Shown here: positions 5,631-13,233 of the stretch, piece after piece
Numbering within the stretch: the first letter of the stretch is position 1
How the letters are laid out: every line of letters begins with the position of its first letter
DNA from: CAYJPA01 sp964371945
GTDB lineage: Bacteria > Chloroflexota > Chloroflexia > Thermomicrobiales > UBA6265
Length of the DNA: 17,351 nucleotides
Assembly: GCA_964371945.1 (NCBI GenBank)
Contig: CAYJPA010000104.1
Location: 1-17,351 of the forward strand
Reading direction: 5' to 3'
Position numbers and translations under genes: made by a program
The notes under the pieces: model-generated
The model's input: only the letters and a program-made list of their open reading frames with translations
Told to the model about the DNA's origin: nothing
The model's database searches: none

Positions 5631-7282
5631 TGTTCTGTACCGCGTGCGCCCACCACAATCCCGCGACGCTGCTCAGGTGTCCTGCCTGTGGCGCTTCGCT
5701 TCGCCCGAATGGCGCGCTTTCCAGACCGATCTCCTCACGCCGCGGCAAACGACAACAACGGTTTCGGGTCATCCTCACGGTGACTCCGTTGATCATCTTG
5801 ACGCTGGCCGGAATCATCACGTTCCGCACGTATAGAGCGGAGCAGGCAACACTGGCGGCGGCCTATGCGCGAGCGGAGACTGCAATCGCCGTGGGAGACT
5901 ATTCCGCCGCAATTGCCGCCTACGCCGAGGCCGGCGGCTATCGAGACGCGGAAACTCGCCGCAACGAAACGCTGGCAGCGGTCGAACCGATTCGCGCGGC
6001 CTACATCGCCGGCGCGGACGCGCTTGCTGACGGCGATTTCGATCTGGCGATCGCATCCCTCGATTATGTCGTGCGCGCGTTGCCGAACTACGAGGACGCT
6101 GAAGTGCTGCTTGCCGAAGCGAGCGCGATGCGCACGAAACGCCTCACGTCTGACCTGCACAACGCGGAAGCGAATCGCGACTGGTTGCGCGCCGAACAGA
6201 TCATTCAGCAGCTTCTCGCCGATGACCCCGGTAATCAAGCGCTGCTGGAGCAATTCTCGACCCTGGCGCGCACCCACGCTCCAATGGTCTTTGCGCGGGA
6301 CGGCGGGATCTATCTGATCAGCCCCGATCTCTTTGATGAGCAGCTTGTCACCGATGACGTAAACGCTGCCTGGCCGGCCTGGAGCCCTGACCGCACCAAG
6401 ATCGCCTTCGTCGGATCAGCCGGAGAGCATGACAATGCCCACGGTCTTTACATCGTCAACCCCGACGGCGCCGGTCTCAAACTCCTCGCGCAAAATGTGC
6501 GCATGGAAGGGTGGCCGGCCTGGAGCCCCGACGGAACGCGGATCGCCTTTTCCAGCGTCATCCCGTTCGAATTCGAGGGCGAGCACGGGATCGCGAGCCT
6601 CCATGTGGTCGACATCGCGACGGGCGTCGAAACCGACTACACAAGCGACGTGTTTCACTTCACAGGCAGCCCGAGTTGGTCGCCGGACAGCTCGCGTATC
6701 GCCTTTGTGGCCAAACAGATCGAGCAAAACGGCCCGGCGCTCGGCCGGAGCATCGACGGTTCAGTCCAGCTGCTCGATCCGGCAACCGGATCGATCACGC
6801 AGCTCGCGAAGGGTCATTTTGCGACGGCTGTCTACGTCGCCTGGTCGCCCCGGGACGAGCTCTTGCTTGTGTTGTCGAGCGATGTTGGAACAGGCTGGTA
6901 TGAAACGCCATTGACGACAATCGATCTGATCGACCCCCGAACGGGCGAGATCGAAGAGATTGCCAAGAAATCCCTCGCCGCATCCTATCCCGTATGGTCG
7001 CCCGACGGTGCGCGATTCGCCTTCGCGGAGGGGAACGATCTGATCCAGGTGCGATCAGTGGTCGGCGGGATCAGGTGGATCAACGTCACCAGGGATATCG
7101 CTCCTTTTCTGTCGTGGTCGCTGGACGGCAGCGCGATCTTCGCGCCGTCGAACAACGCGGGAAGATCGTCGATCATCGTGCCGCTCGATGGCAGCGAAAC
7201 CGCCGACATGCCGATCGTCTTTTCTCAATCGGGACCGCCCCGTTGGTCCCCGGTCAGTTTTGTCATTCAACCCGATTCGTAA
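5630..7282 (+). CDS. Membrane-anchored zinc-ribbon, TPR-like, TolB-type beta-propeller protein
   Basis: The product is 550 aa. The ATG at 5630 is chosen because the zinc ribbon starts there and GAGGA lies about 8 nt upstream; an upstream GTG would translate the repeat element. An N-terminal zinc ribbon has C3, C6, C17 and C20 (CTAC...CPAC). A basic stretch, SSRRGKRQQRFR, precedes one transmembrane helix (46-66), so the ribbon should be cytoplasmic and the rest outside. Residues 72-215 are alpha-helical and TPR-like (AVGDYSAAIAAYAEAG, ADGDFDLAIASLDYV). From about 220 to the end there are seven WSPDG-like repeats (AWSPDRTKIAF, AWSPDGTRIAF, SWSPDSSRIAF, WSPRDELL, VWSPDGARFAF, SWSLDGS, RWSPV), typical of TolB/WD40-like propellers. 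The likely role is a binding scaffold at the cell surface; no ligand is evident. It is a single-gene unit. Confidence 0.85.
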   Translation: MFCTACAHHNPATLLRCPACGASLRPNGALSRPISSRRGKRQQRFRVILTVTPLIILTLAGIITFRTYRAEQATLAAAYARAETAIAVGDYSAAIAAYAEAGGYRDAETRRNETLAAVEPIRAAYIAGADALADGDFDLAIASLDYVVRALPNYEDAEVLLAEASAMRTKRLTSDLHNAEANRDWLRAEQIIQQLLADDPGNQALLEQFSTLARTHAPMVFARDGGIYLISPDLFDEQLVTDDVNAAWPAWSPDRTKIAFVGSAGEHDNAHGLYIVNPDGAGLKLLAQNVRMEGWPAWSPDGTRIAFSSVIPFEFEGEHGIASLHVVDIATGVETDYTSDVFHFTGSPSWSPDSSRIAFVAKQIEQNGPALGRSIDGSVQLLDPATGSITQLAKGHFATAVYVAWSPRDELLLVLSSDVGTGWYETPLTTIDLIDPRTGEIEEIAKKSLAASYPVWSPDGARFAFAEGNDLIQVRSVVGGIRWINVTRDIAPFLSWSLDGSAIFAPSNNAGRSSIIVPLDGSETADMPIVFSQSGPPRWSPVSFVIQPDS

Positions 7283-7367
7283 CTGAAACCAGACCGGGCG
7301 ATGCACGCCTTGCCTGCCCGTTCACGGGTAGACTGAGCGTCTGTCGACTGACCAACTGGAGCGCTCA

Positions 7368-8177
7368 ATGACCACAAAACCTGCCGACGCCACCGAATGG
7401 AATGCCAAGGTCTACCACCGTGTTTCAGACCCACACATGACCTGGGGCGCGAGAGCACTGGAGTGGCTGCATGTCCGCGGCGACGAAACGGCGCTTGATT
7501 GCGGCTGCGGCACCGGCAGGTTGACCGCCGAGTTGTTGGAGCGACTTCCAAATGGCCGCGTGATCGCAATCGACCGCTCGCAAAATATGCTCGACGAAGC
7601 GCGAGCTTTCCTCTCGCCGGTCTTCGGCGATCGAGTCTCGTTCCGGCAAGCCGATCTGCAGACCCTCGACCGCGACGAGCTCGGCGAAAGCGCCGACCTG
7701 ATCTTCAGCACCGCGACCTTCCACTGGATTCTCGATCACCCACGACTCTTTGAGAATCTGCACGGCATGCTCCGATCCAACGGCTGGTTGGTCGCGCAAT
7801 GCGGCGGCGGCGCGAACATCGAGCGACTGGTGACGCGGGCGCGAGCAATCCAACAAGAAGCGAACTACGCTCCCTATTTCGAGGGCTGGAATGGTCCGTG
7901 GGAGTTCGCGGACGACGTGACCACGGCAGATCGGTTAAGTGCTGCCGGCTTTGCCGATATCGAAACCAGTCTCGAATACATGCCGGCACTGATGCCCGAT
8001 GAGGCGGCGTATCGCGAATTCCTCACCAACGTCATTCTCGGATCGCACCTCGCGCGGATTCTGGATCAGGCACTCAAGGATCGTTATGTCGATTCATTGA
8101 CAAATCTGGCGGCTAACGACGATCCGCCATTCGAGCTCGACTACTGGCGTCTCAACATGAAAGCCCGCAAACCATGA
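7368..8177 (+). CDS. Class I SAM-dependent methyltransferase, Tam-like
   Basis: The product is 269 aa. The ATG at 7368 has GGAG (7358-7361) 6 nt upstream. Motif I is ALDCGCGTGRL (42-52), the SAM glycine loop. The acidic residue after beta-2 is in VIAIDRSQNML (65-75). Motif IV-like DLIFSTATFHWI and a post-motif segment, HGMLRSNGWLVAQCGGG, follow. The FHWI-containing pattern and the overall length resemble trans-aconitate 2-methyltransferases and related small-molecule methyltransferases, but the substrate is not defined by sequence. The stop overlaps the ATG of the peptidase gene (ATGA, 8174-8177), so the two are probably translationally coupled. Confidence 0.85.
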   Translation: MTTKPADATEWNAKVYHRVSDPHMTWGARALEWLHVRGDETALDCGCGTGRLTAELLERLPNGRVIAIDRSQNMLDEARAFLSPVFGDRVSFRQADLQTLDRDELGESADLIFSTATFHWILDHPRLFENLHGMLRSNGWLVAQCGGGANIERLVTRARAIQQEANYAPYFEGWNGPWEFADDVTTADRLSAAGFADIETSLEYMPALMPDEAAYREFLTNVILGSHLARILDQALKDRYVDSLTNLAANDDPPFELDYWRLNMKARKP

Positions 8178-9301
8178 CGGGAAGGTTTCGCGCCCGGGAT
8201 CTAGATCTGCGAATCGGCATCCATCAGCCGGGATCGCTGAATGCGATCACCGATGTTCCCGATCTCCGAATCGGTCACACAACTGTCGTTTTCGGCGACG
8301 GACCCCTTCGCCCGGGGCACGGTCCAGCGCGCACCGGAGTGACCGTGATACTGCCGCACGGCGGCAATCTCTTTCAGGAAAAAGTGCCTGCCTCGATTTA
8401 TGTGATCAATGGCTTTGGCAAATGCATGGGGCTGGAACAGGTCGATGAGCTCGGCACGATCGAAGGACCGATCGCGTTGACATCGACCCTGTGCGTTGGC
8501 CGGGTAACCGACGCTTTGGTCTCGTATGCAATTCGGGAGAACCCCGAGATCGGGATCAGCAGCTCGACCGTCAATCCGATCGTCGGCGAATGCTCCGATG
8601 CGTTCTTGAACGACATGCAAGGTCGACACGTGCGTGAGGAGCATGTGCTCTCTGCTATCGACGACGCTCACACCGGTCCCGTGGAGGAAGGCTCCGTTGG
8701 CGCGGGCACGGGGATGACCGCATTCGGCTTCAAGGGCGGAATCGGTACTTCGTCGCGCGTCTTGCCCGCGGAAGCCGGGGGCTGGACCGTCGGCGTGCTT
8801 GTGCTCGCCAATTTCGGACTCAAGCACCAGCTCGTCATCGACGGCGTGCCGGTCGGGCGAATCCTCGCGAATGAAGCCAATGCCGTTCCTGAGCGTGGCT
8901 CAATCATGATGATCGTCGCAACCGACGCCCCGATGCTTGACCGCGGATTGCGCCGCATCGCAAAACGGGCGGGTGTCGGGTTGGCCCGAACCGGGTCGAT
9001 GGTCGGTCATGGCAGCGGCGATGTCGTGATCGCCTTCTCGACGGCAAAGAACGTCCGCATCCCTCAAGTCGCGCTTGCGGCGACCATCTCGATCGAGATC
9101 GTCGCCGAGGGGCCGATTGCTGATGGCGCACGAGTAATCGATTCGCTGTTCGAAGCCACGGCCGAGGCAACGGAAGAAGCGATTCTGAACGCGCTCTTCG
9201 CGGCGACATCTGTCGTCGGCCGCGACGGCAACACCAGCGAGGCACTGCCACTCGACCAGGTCAGAGAACTGCTGCTTGATGCGGACCGGATCGATCACTA
9301 G
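8174..9301 (+). CDS. P1-family (S58, DmpA-type) peptidase / aminopeptidase
   Basis: The product is 375 aa, normal for the family. The DmpA/P1 (MEROPS S58) signatures are in order: ITDVPDLRIGHTT (25-37), RTGVTVILPHGG (53-64), LTSTLCVGRVTDAL (102-115), GSVGAGTGM (173-181), GVLVLANFG (207-215), GVPVG (224-228), RGSIMMIVATDAP (241-253) and GHGSGDVVIAFSTA (278-291). In this family the precursor self-cleaves at a Gly-Ser bond, and the new N-terminal Ser is the nucleophile; here that is Gly242-Ser243. Known members act as D- or L-aminopeptidases, amidases or esterases on small peptides. There is no signal peptide, so it is cytoplasmic. It overlaps the methyltransferase gene by 4 nt with no separate Shine-Dalgarno; a shared pathway is plausible but unproven. 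Confidence 0.92.
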   Translation: MTGRFRARDLDLRIGIHQPGSLNAITDVPDLRIGHTTVVFGDGPLRPGHGPARTGVTVILPHGGNLFQEKVPASIYVINGFGKCMGLEQVDELGTIEGPIALTSTLCVGRVTDALVSYAIRENPEIGISSSTVNPIVGECSDAFLNDMQGRHVREEHVLSAIDDAHTGPVEEGSVGAGTGMTAFGFKGGIGTSSRVLPAEAGGWTVGVLVLANFGLKHQLVIDGVPVGRILANEANAVPERGSIMMIVATDAPMLDRGLRRIAKRAGVGLARTGSMVGHGSGDVVIAFSTAKNVRIPQVALAATISIEIVAEGPIADGARVIDSLFEATAEATEEAILNALFAATSVVGRDGNTSEALPLDQVRELLLDADRIDH

Positions 9302-9326
9302 TAGAAAGCAAGAGACCGATCTCGCG

Positions 9327-10010
9327 TCACGTGCCTTCGCAGGACATCGAAACGGTGCCGGCCCACTCGCACTCCTCGCTTTCGCAGCAGCAGACGACGA
9401 CGCCATCCTCCACACACGGACCGGCGTAGTGGTTTATCGCCCAGATGTGCAGATCGAGATCTTCTGGACAATCGACGCCCGGAGTGCAGCAGCCAACCTC
9501 CGGTTCACCAGTAACGGGAGATTAGCAAACACAATAAGCATTTAACGGATAGGAATAGCAGAGGTTCTCGTTCGTGAGGTCCCCGCGGGCGACGAGCCCC
9601 GCACAATTAGCTCCAGACGGGCATTCGATCGCCTTGCACTGGCCGTCAATGAGCTCTTGCCCTCGCGGACATTGGCAACTGATGTTGGTGCCACCTGACA
9701 CATCGATCGAAGCACAGCCGACTGCCTCCGCGGGGCAGCACAACTCTCCGCACACCATGCTGTCGCACTTAGGAACCGGCTTCGCAACACAGATGTTCCG
9801 ACCAGACCGGTTGTCCCATTCACACGAGCCTGAGCAGCATTCGCCATCTTTCCGGCATGATCCTCCCGATGACTGGCACTTTTCCTTGGCGTTCACGTCA
9901 CCTGATGACAGCAAGACGCCTCGCGCCGCTAACAATGCGGCGGTCAATTCACGGCGCGTCATCAACCCAGCGAACTTTCGAGTGATCCGATCAAATGCCC
10001 TGTCGTCCAT
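9327..10010 (-). pseudogene. Cysteine-rich Tat-type secreted protein, interrupted by an in-frame TAA
   Basis: The ATG at 10010 has GGAG 6 nt upstream. The frame runs 162 codons to a TAA at 9524-9522. The same frame then continues for 64 codons to TGA (9329-9327) without another stop and stays cysteine-rich: VGCCTPGVDCPED, GPCVEDGVVVCCCESEEC, MSCEGT. This suggests one protein of about 227 aa split by a nonsense change, for example CAA to TAA. The N-terminus has a twin-arginine motif (TRREL, 18-22) and a weakly hydrophobic stretch, so Tat export and folding of disulfides outside are likely. Residues 45-74 follow a C-x6-C-x5-CC-x3-C-x10-C pattern, the cystine-knot (knottin) spacing. The N-terminal opening (MDDRxFDRITRKFA...TRR) resembles short Cys-rich proteins common in Thermomicrobia. 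The 162-aa form may still be made; function is unknown. Confidence 0.75.
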
Positions 10011-10231
10011 TACTCACTCCATCTTCTTCATCTATCGCAATCACGTTCGAACCAATTCTGGGATGGAGTCTACGGGCGTAGAATCGAGGGTACATGGCTG
10101 AAACTATGCAATCCCCTGACGTACACACCCACGTGATCGGCGCCGAGTAGTGGCACGCAGCGTGCTTTATTGGGAACAGACCCCCAATGCGGTGGTCAGT
10201 CGAAACGAATTGATCGAGGAGATAGGTTCCT

Positions 10232-10411
10232 ATGCGTGCAAGCTCTGGATGCGGCAGGCCGAACGATCAGCACGGTGACAGCCGTCACATCACCACGGAC
10301 CAGATCAAAGCGGCCGCGAAGGCCGCCGAGATCACCCCGCGCGAGGTTGCGATGAACCTCATGGATGCCGTGAAACAGGAAAGCGGATCAAGTAGTTCGC
10401 CGGCTGACTAA
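10232..10411 (+). CDS. Small 59-aa hydrophilic helical protein
   Basis: The ATG at 10232 has GAGGAG (10216-10221) 10 nt upstream. The frame reads MRASSGCGRPNDQHGDSRHI, then TTDQIKAAAKAAEITPREVA, then MNLMDAVKQESGSSSSPAD, and stops with TAA at 10409-10411. The middle (21-50) is a predicted amphipathic helix pair with an N-capping TTDQ and a turn at ITPRE, like a small helix-turn-helix or helical hairpin. The termini look disordered (Ser/Gly-rich). The frame is supported by the good ribosome binding site and by an intrinsic terminator 30 nt past the stop. The family is not recognised. A cytoplasmic DNA- or protein-binding role is possible but is inference. Confidence 0.65.
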   Translation: MRASSGCGRPNDQHGDSRHITTDQIKAAAKAAEITPREVAMNLMDAVKQESGSSSSPAD

Positions 10412-10440
10412 ATCCTCCGGATGAAGAAAGCGTTTTGTCG

Positions 10441-10470
10441 AGACCTCCCGGTTCTGGGAGGTTTCATTTT
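10441..10470 (+). terminator. Intrinsic terminator of the 59-aa gene
   Basis: ACCTCCC (10443-10449) pairs with GGGAGGT (10456-10462) across a 6-nt loop, extendable by a G-U and an A-U pair. TTCATTTT follows. It lies 30 nt after the TAA of the small gene and isolates it from the CoxL-like gene. Confidence 0.8.
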
Positions 10471-10699
10471 GTGCTCGCCGGTCCATTTCCCGCCCCGTGG
10501 TCTTCCCGAGCTGTCGCAAAAACGATTGACTGCCTTTGCGCCCCTGGATCAGAACCGGAAGCTGCATCAGTCGTGTCGATTCTTGCGACAATAGTCGCTC
10601 CTGGCGCGATGCCCGGTAGAATAGTGGCAAATCGCAAACCGGAATCGATACTCAGCCGCCCTCGTCAGCTTCACGGTCGGGGACAAGGAGATCCTACAG

Positions 10700-13060
10700 A
10701 TGGTACTCAGCAAGTATGTCGGCGCGTCCGTCAAGCGAAAGGAGGACCCGCGGCTGATCACGGGGTCGTCCGTTTACGTCGACGACCTCAAACTCCCAGG
10801 CATGGTGCATGTTTCGATCGTGCGCAGCCCCTACGCACACGCCAAGATCATCAGCATCGACACCTCTGAGGCAAGCGCGATGCCGGGCGTGGTCGCGGTC
10901 ATTACGGCCAAAGATCTCGGCACGTTGCTTGCCAACAAGTACCCGGTCAAGTCGCACGATGAGTCCGGAGAGCACCCGGAAGCGCAGGCTGCCGGCTCTG
11001 ACGACAAGATCAATGTCCCCGGTGTCGAGCCGCTTGCCATGGAGAAGGTCCGGTACGTCGGCGAGCCGGTCGCGGCGGTCGCCGCCGAAACCAAAGAGCA
11101 GGCCGAAGATGCCGCGGCCGCGGTATTGGTCGAGTACGAAGCCTTGCCGGCCGTGATCGATCCGTACGAAGCGAGTAAGCCCGGCGCGCCTCAGCTTTAT
11201 GACAACGTCAAAAACAACATCAGCGTGCGCCAGAAGACGGTTCACGGCGATGTCGACGGTGCGCTCGCGTCCTCGGCAATCAAGGTCAAAGCCAAGATCG
11301 TTGCGCCGCGCTGCCACCCGATGCCGCTCGAGACCCGGGCAACCGCGGCCGCAATCGACCCGGTCACTCGCGGTCTCACGGTTTGGTGCTCCAACCAGGG
11401 TCCGCACGGCTTCCGCAATGAGATCGCGAGCGCGTTTGGGTTCGGGCAGAATCAGGTTCGAGCGATCGCGCCCGAGGTCGGCGGCGGTTTCGGCTGCAAA
11501 TTCGGCGCGTATCCGGAAGATTTCGTTACCGTCGGCCTGACGCTCATGCTAAAGCGACCCGTCAAGTGGATCGAAACCCGCGGCGAGCATTTCCTGGCGA
11601 CGAACCACGGCCGGAATCAGATCGGCGAGTTCGAGATCGGAACCGATGCCAACGGCAAGATTCAGGCGTTGCGCGCGCGGATCGTGCTCGACTCCGGAGC
11701 CTACCCGAAGGCGCTGGCGTTGGCCTGGTGCACCTGGGTCATGTCCACCGGTCCGTATGAAATCCCCAATCTCGATTACGTGGTCGAAGGGGTCTACACC
11801 AACACCGGGGCAAATGGCGCCTATCGCGGCGCCGGCCGCCCGGAAGCGACCTATTACCTCGAGCGATTGATGGATTTGATCGCGGACGAGGGCGGACTCG
11901 ATCCGGCCGAAGTGCGCCGGGTCAATTTCATCCAGCCGGACAAATTCCCATATAACACCCTCTCCGGCGAGCAATACGACACCGGCGAGTACGAAAAACC
12001 GCTCGACCGGGCGCTCGAGCTGATCGGCTATCAGCAACTGCTCAAAGAAAAGGAAGAGCTCCGCAAGCAGGGCCGGTACATCGGCATCGGCATGGCGTCG
12101 TACGTCGAGATTTGCGGCTTCGGACCGTGGGAAAGCTCCACGACTCGGGTCGAGCCGGGAGGCGAAGTCACGATCTTTACCGGAATCTCACCCCACGGCC
12201 AGGGGCAGGAAACGACCTTCGCGCAATTGGCGGCCGATTACATCGGCGCCGATTTCGACAAAGTCGTCGTTCATCACGGCGATACGGGCAACACCTCTCA
12301 CGGTAACGGCACCGGCGGTAGCCGCGGCCTCGCGGTTGGCGGGGCGGCGCTCGTGATCACACTGAATCAGGTCAAAGAAAAGGCGATGCGAATCGCCGCG
12401 AACAAGCTGGAGGCCGCGGTCGAGGATATCGAGCTGGCCGAAGGAAAATACCGGGTCAAGGGTGTGCCGACCGGCGGCCTGACCCTGGCCGACATCGCCA
12501 GCGCCGCGTACGGCGGCGGATTACCCGCCGACATCAATTCCGGTCTCGAAGCAACCGACTTCTTCAAGCCTGCCGACGAAACCTTCCCGTTCGGCACGCA
12601 TATCGCGGTGGCCGAAGTCTTCCCGGAAACCGGCGAGGTCAAGTTGCTCCGCTATCTCTCGGTCGACGACTGCGGCAACATCATCAGCCCCATGCTCGTG
12701 ACCGGGCAAGTGCATGGCGGTTTGGCTCAGGGCATCGGGTTAGTGCTCTGGGAAGAGCTGCATTACGACAATGGTGGCGAGTTGTTGACCGGAACGCTCA
12801 ATGACTACGCACTTCCGAAGGCGCACGGATTCCCCATCTTCGAAACGCATCACACGACCACCACCACGCCGATCAACCCGCTCGGCGCCAAGGGGATCGG
12901 CGAAGCCGCAACGATCGGCGCGACCCCGACCGCGACCAACGCGATCATCGACGCACTGTCGGCCTTTGGGATCACGCACCTGGACATTCCGTTCACGGCC
13001 GAGAAGGTTTGGAACGCGATTCAAGAGGCGAAGGGCGGAACCTCACTGGCGGCGGACTAA
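10700..13060 (+). CDS. Molybdenum hydroxylase large subunit, form II CoxL-like (xanthine dehydrogenase family)
   Basis: The product is 786 aa. The ATG at 10700 has AAGGAG (10685-10690) 9 nt upstream. The family-typical N-terminus (RKEDPRLITGSSVYVDDLKL, then VRSPYAHAKI) is followed by the molybdopterin-cytosine-dinucleotide binding signatures: EVGGGFGCK (259-267), an active-site loop AYRGAGR (374-380), and GAKGIGEAATIGATPTATNA with the catalytic Glu at 735. True aerobic CO dehydrogenase (form I) has AYxCSFR with a Cu-binding Cys; the AYRGAGR form is form II, whose members oxidise other substrates such as aldehydes or N-heterocycles. CO oxidation should therefore not be assumed. The enzyme should work with a [2Fe-2S] and an FAD subunit, but no such gene is nearby. 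Flanking hairpins suggest a monocistronic unit. It is probably cytoplasmic. Confidence 0.93.
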   Translation: MVLSKYVGASVKRKEDPRLITGSSVYVDDLKLPGMVHVSIVRSPYAHAKIISIDTSEASAMPGVVAVITAKDLGTLLANKYPVKSHDESGEHPEAQAAGSDDKINVPGVEPLAMEKVRYVGEPVAAVAAETKEQAEDAAAAVLVEYEALPAVIDPYEASKPGAPQLYDNVKNNISVRQKTVHGDVDGALASSAIKVKAKIVAPRCHPMPLETRATAAAIDPVTRGLTVWCSNQGPHGFRNEIASAFGFGQNQVRAIAPEVGGGFGCKFGAYPEDFVTVGLTLMLKRPVKWIETRGEHFLATNHGRNQIGEFEIGTDANGKIQALRARIVLDSGAYPKALALAWCTWVMSTGPYEIPNLDYVVEGVYTNTGANGAYRGAGRPEATYYLERLMDLIADEGGLDPAEVRRVNFIQPDKFPYNTLSGEQYDTGEYEKPLDRALELIGYQQLLKEKEELRKQGRYIGIGMASYVEICGFGPWESSTTRVEPGGEVTIFTGISPHGQGQETTFAQLAADYIGADFDKVVVHHGDTGNTSHGNGTGGSRGLAVGGAALVITLNQVKEKAMRIAANKLEAAVEDIELAEGKYRVKGVPTGGLTLADIASAAYGGGLPADINSGLEATDFFKPADETFPFGTHIAVAEVFPETGEVKLLRYLSVDDCGNIISPMLVTGQVHGGLAQGIGLVLWEELHYDNGGELLTGTLNDYALPKAHGFPIFETHHTTTTTPINPLGAKGIGEAATIGATPTATNAIIDALSAFGITHLDIPFTAEKVWNAIQEAKGGTSLAAD

Positions 13061-13135
13061 GACATAACGGTGAAACAGAGCTGACACCAGGTTGAGTATC
13101 AGAAAAACCAGTCCGGTAGCCGATCTCAACGTATC

Positions 13136-13168
13136 AACCCCTTTCCCGCTCTGCGCGGGAAAGGGGTT
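13136..13168. terminator. Strong hairpin terminator after the CoxL-like gene
   Basis: AACCCCTTTCCCGC (13136-13149) pairs perfectly with GCGGGAAAGGGGTT (13155-13168), a 14-bp stem with a TCTGC loop. A short T/G-rich tail follows (CTGGTT). It lies 76 nt after the CoxL-like stop and upstream of the histidine kinase promoter. Confidence 0.8.
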
Positions 13169-13199
13169 CTGGTTAGAGATGTCTCCCTCGATTACAAGT

Positions 13200-13227
13200 T
13201 TGAATGTTGGTTCCGGCAATCTAAAAT
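13200..13227 (+). promoter_or_regulatory. Promoter predicted to give a leaderless histidine kinase mRNA
   Basis: TTGAAT (13200-13205) and TAAAAT (13222-13227) are 16 nt apart; TTTGAA at 13199 gives 17. The ATG of the kinase starts at 13234, 7 nt past the -10 hexamer, which is where transcription would normally begin. No Shine-Dalgarno precedes the ATG. Both facts fit a leaderless transcript. Confidence 0.6.
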
Positions 13228-13233
13228 GAACGT

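Noticed and set aside
9276..9545. 89-codon plus-strand open frame after the peptidase
   Set aside because: It is antisense to the Cys-rich C-terminal segment and overlaps the end of the peptidase gene; no ribosome binding site or motif.
10153..10188. Small inverted repeats (GCACG/CGTGC and ATTGGG/CCCAAT) before the 59-aa gene
   Set aside because: Stems of 5-6 bp are expected by chance in this composition; an operator is possible but unsupported.
10700..13060. Form I aerobic carbon monoxide dehydrogenase (CoxL)
   Set aside because: The active-site loop is AYRGAGR, without the Cu-binding Cys of AYxCSFR, and the CoxM/CoxS genes are absent.
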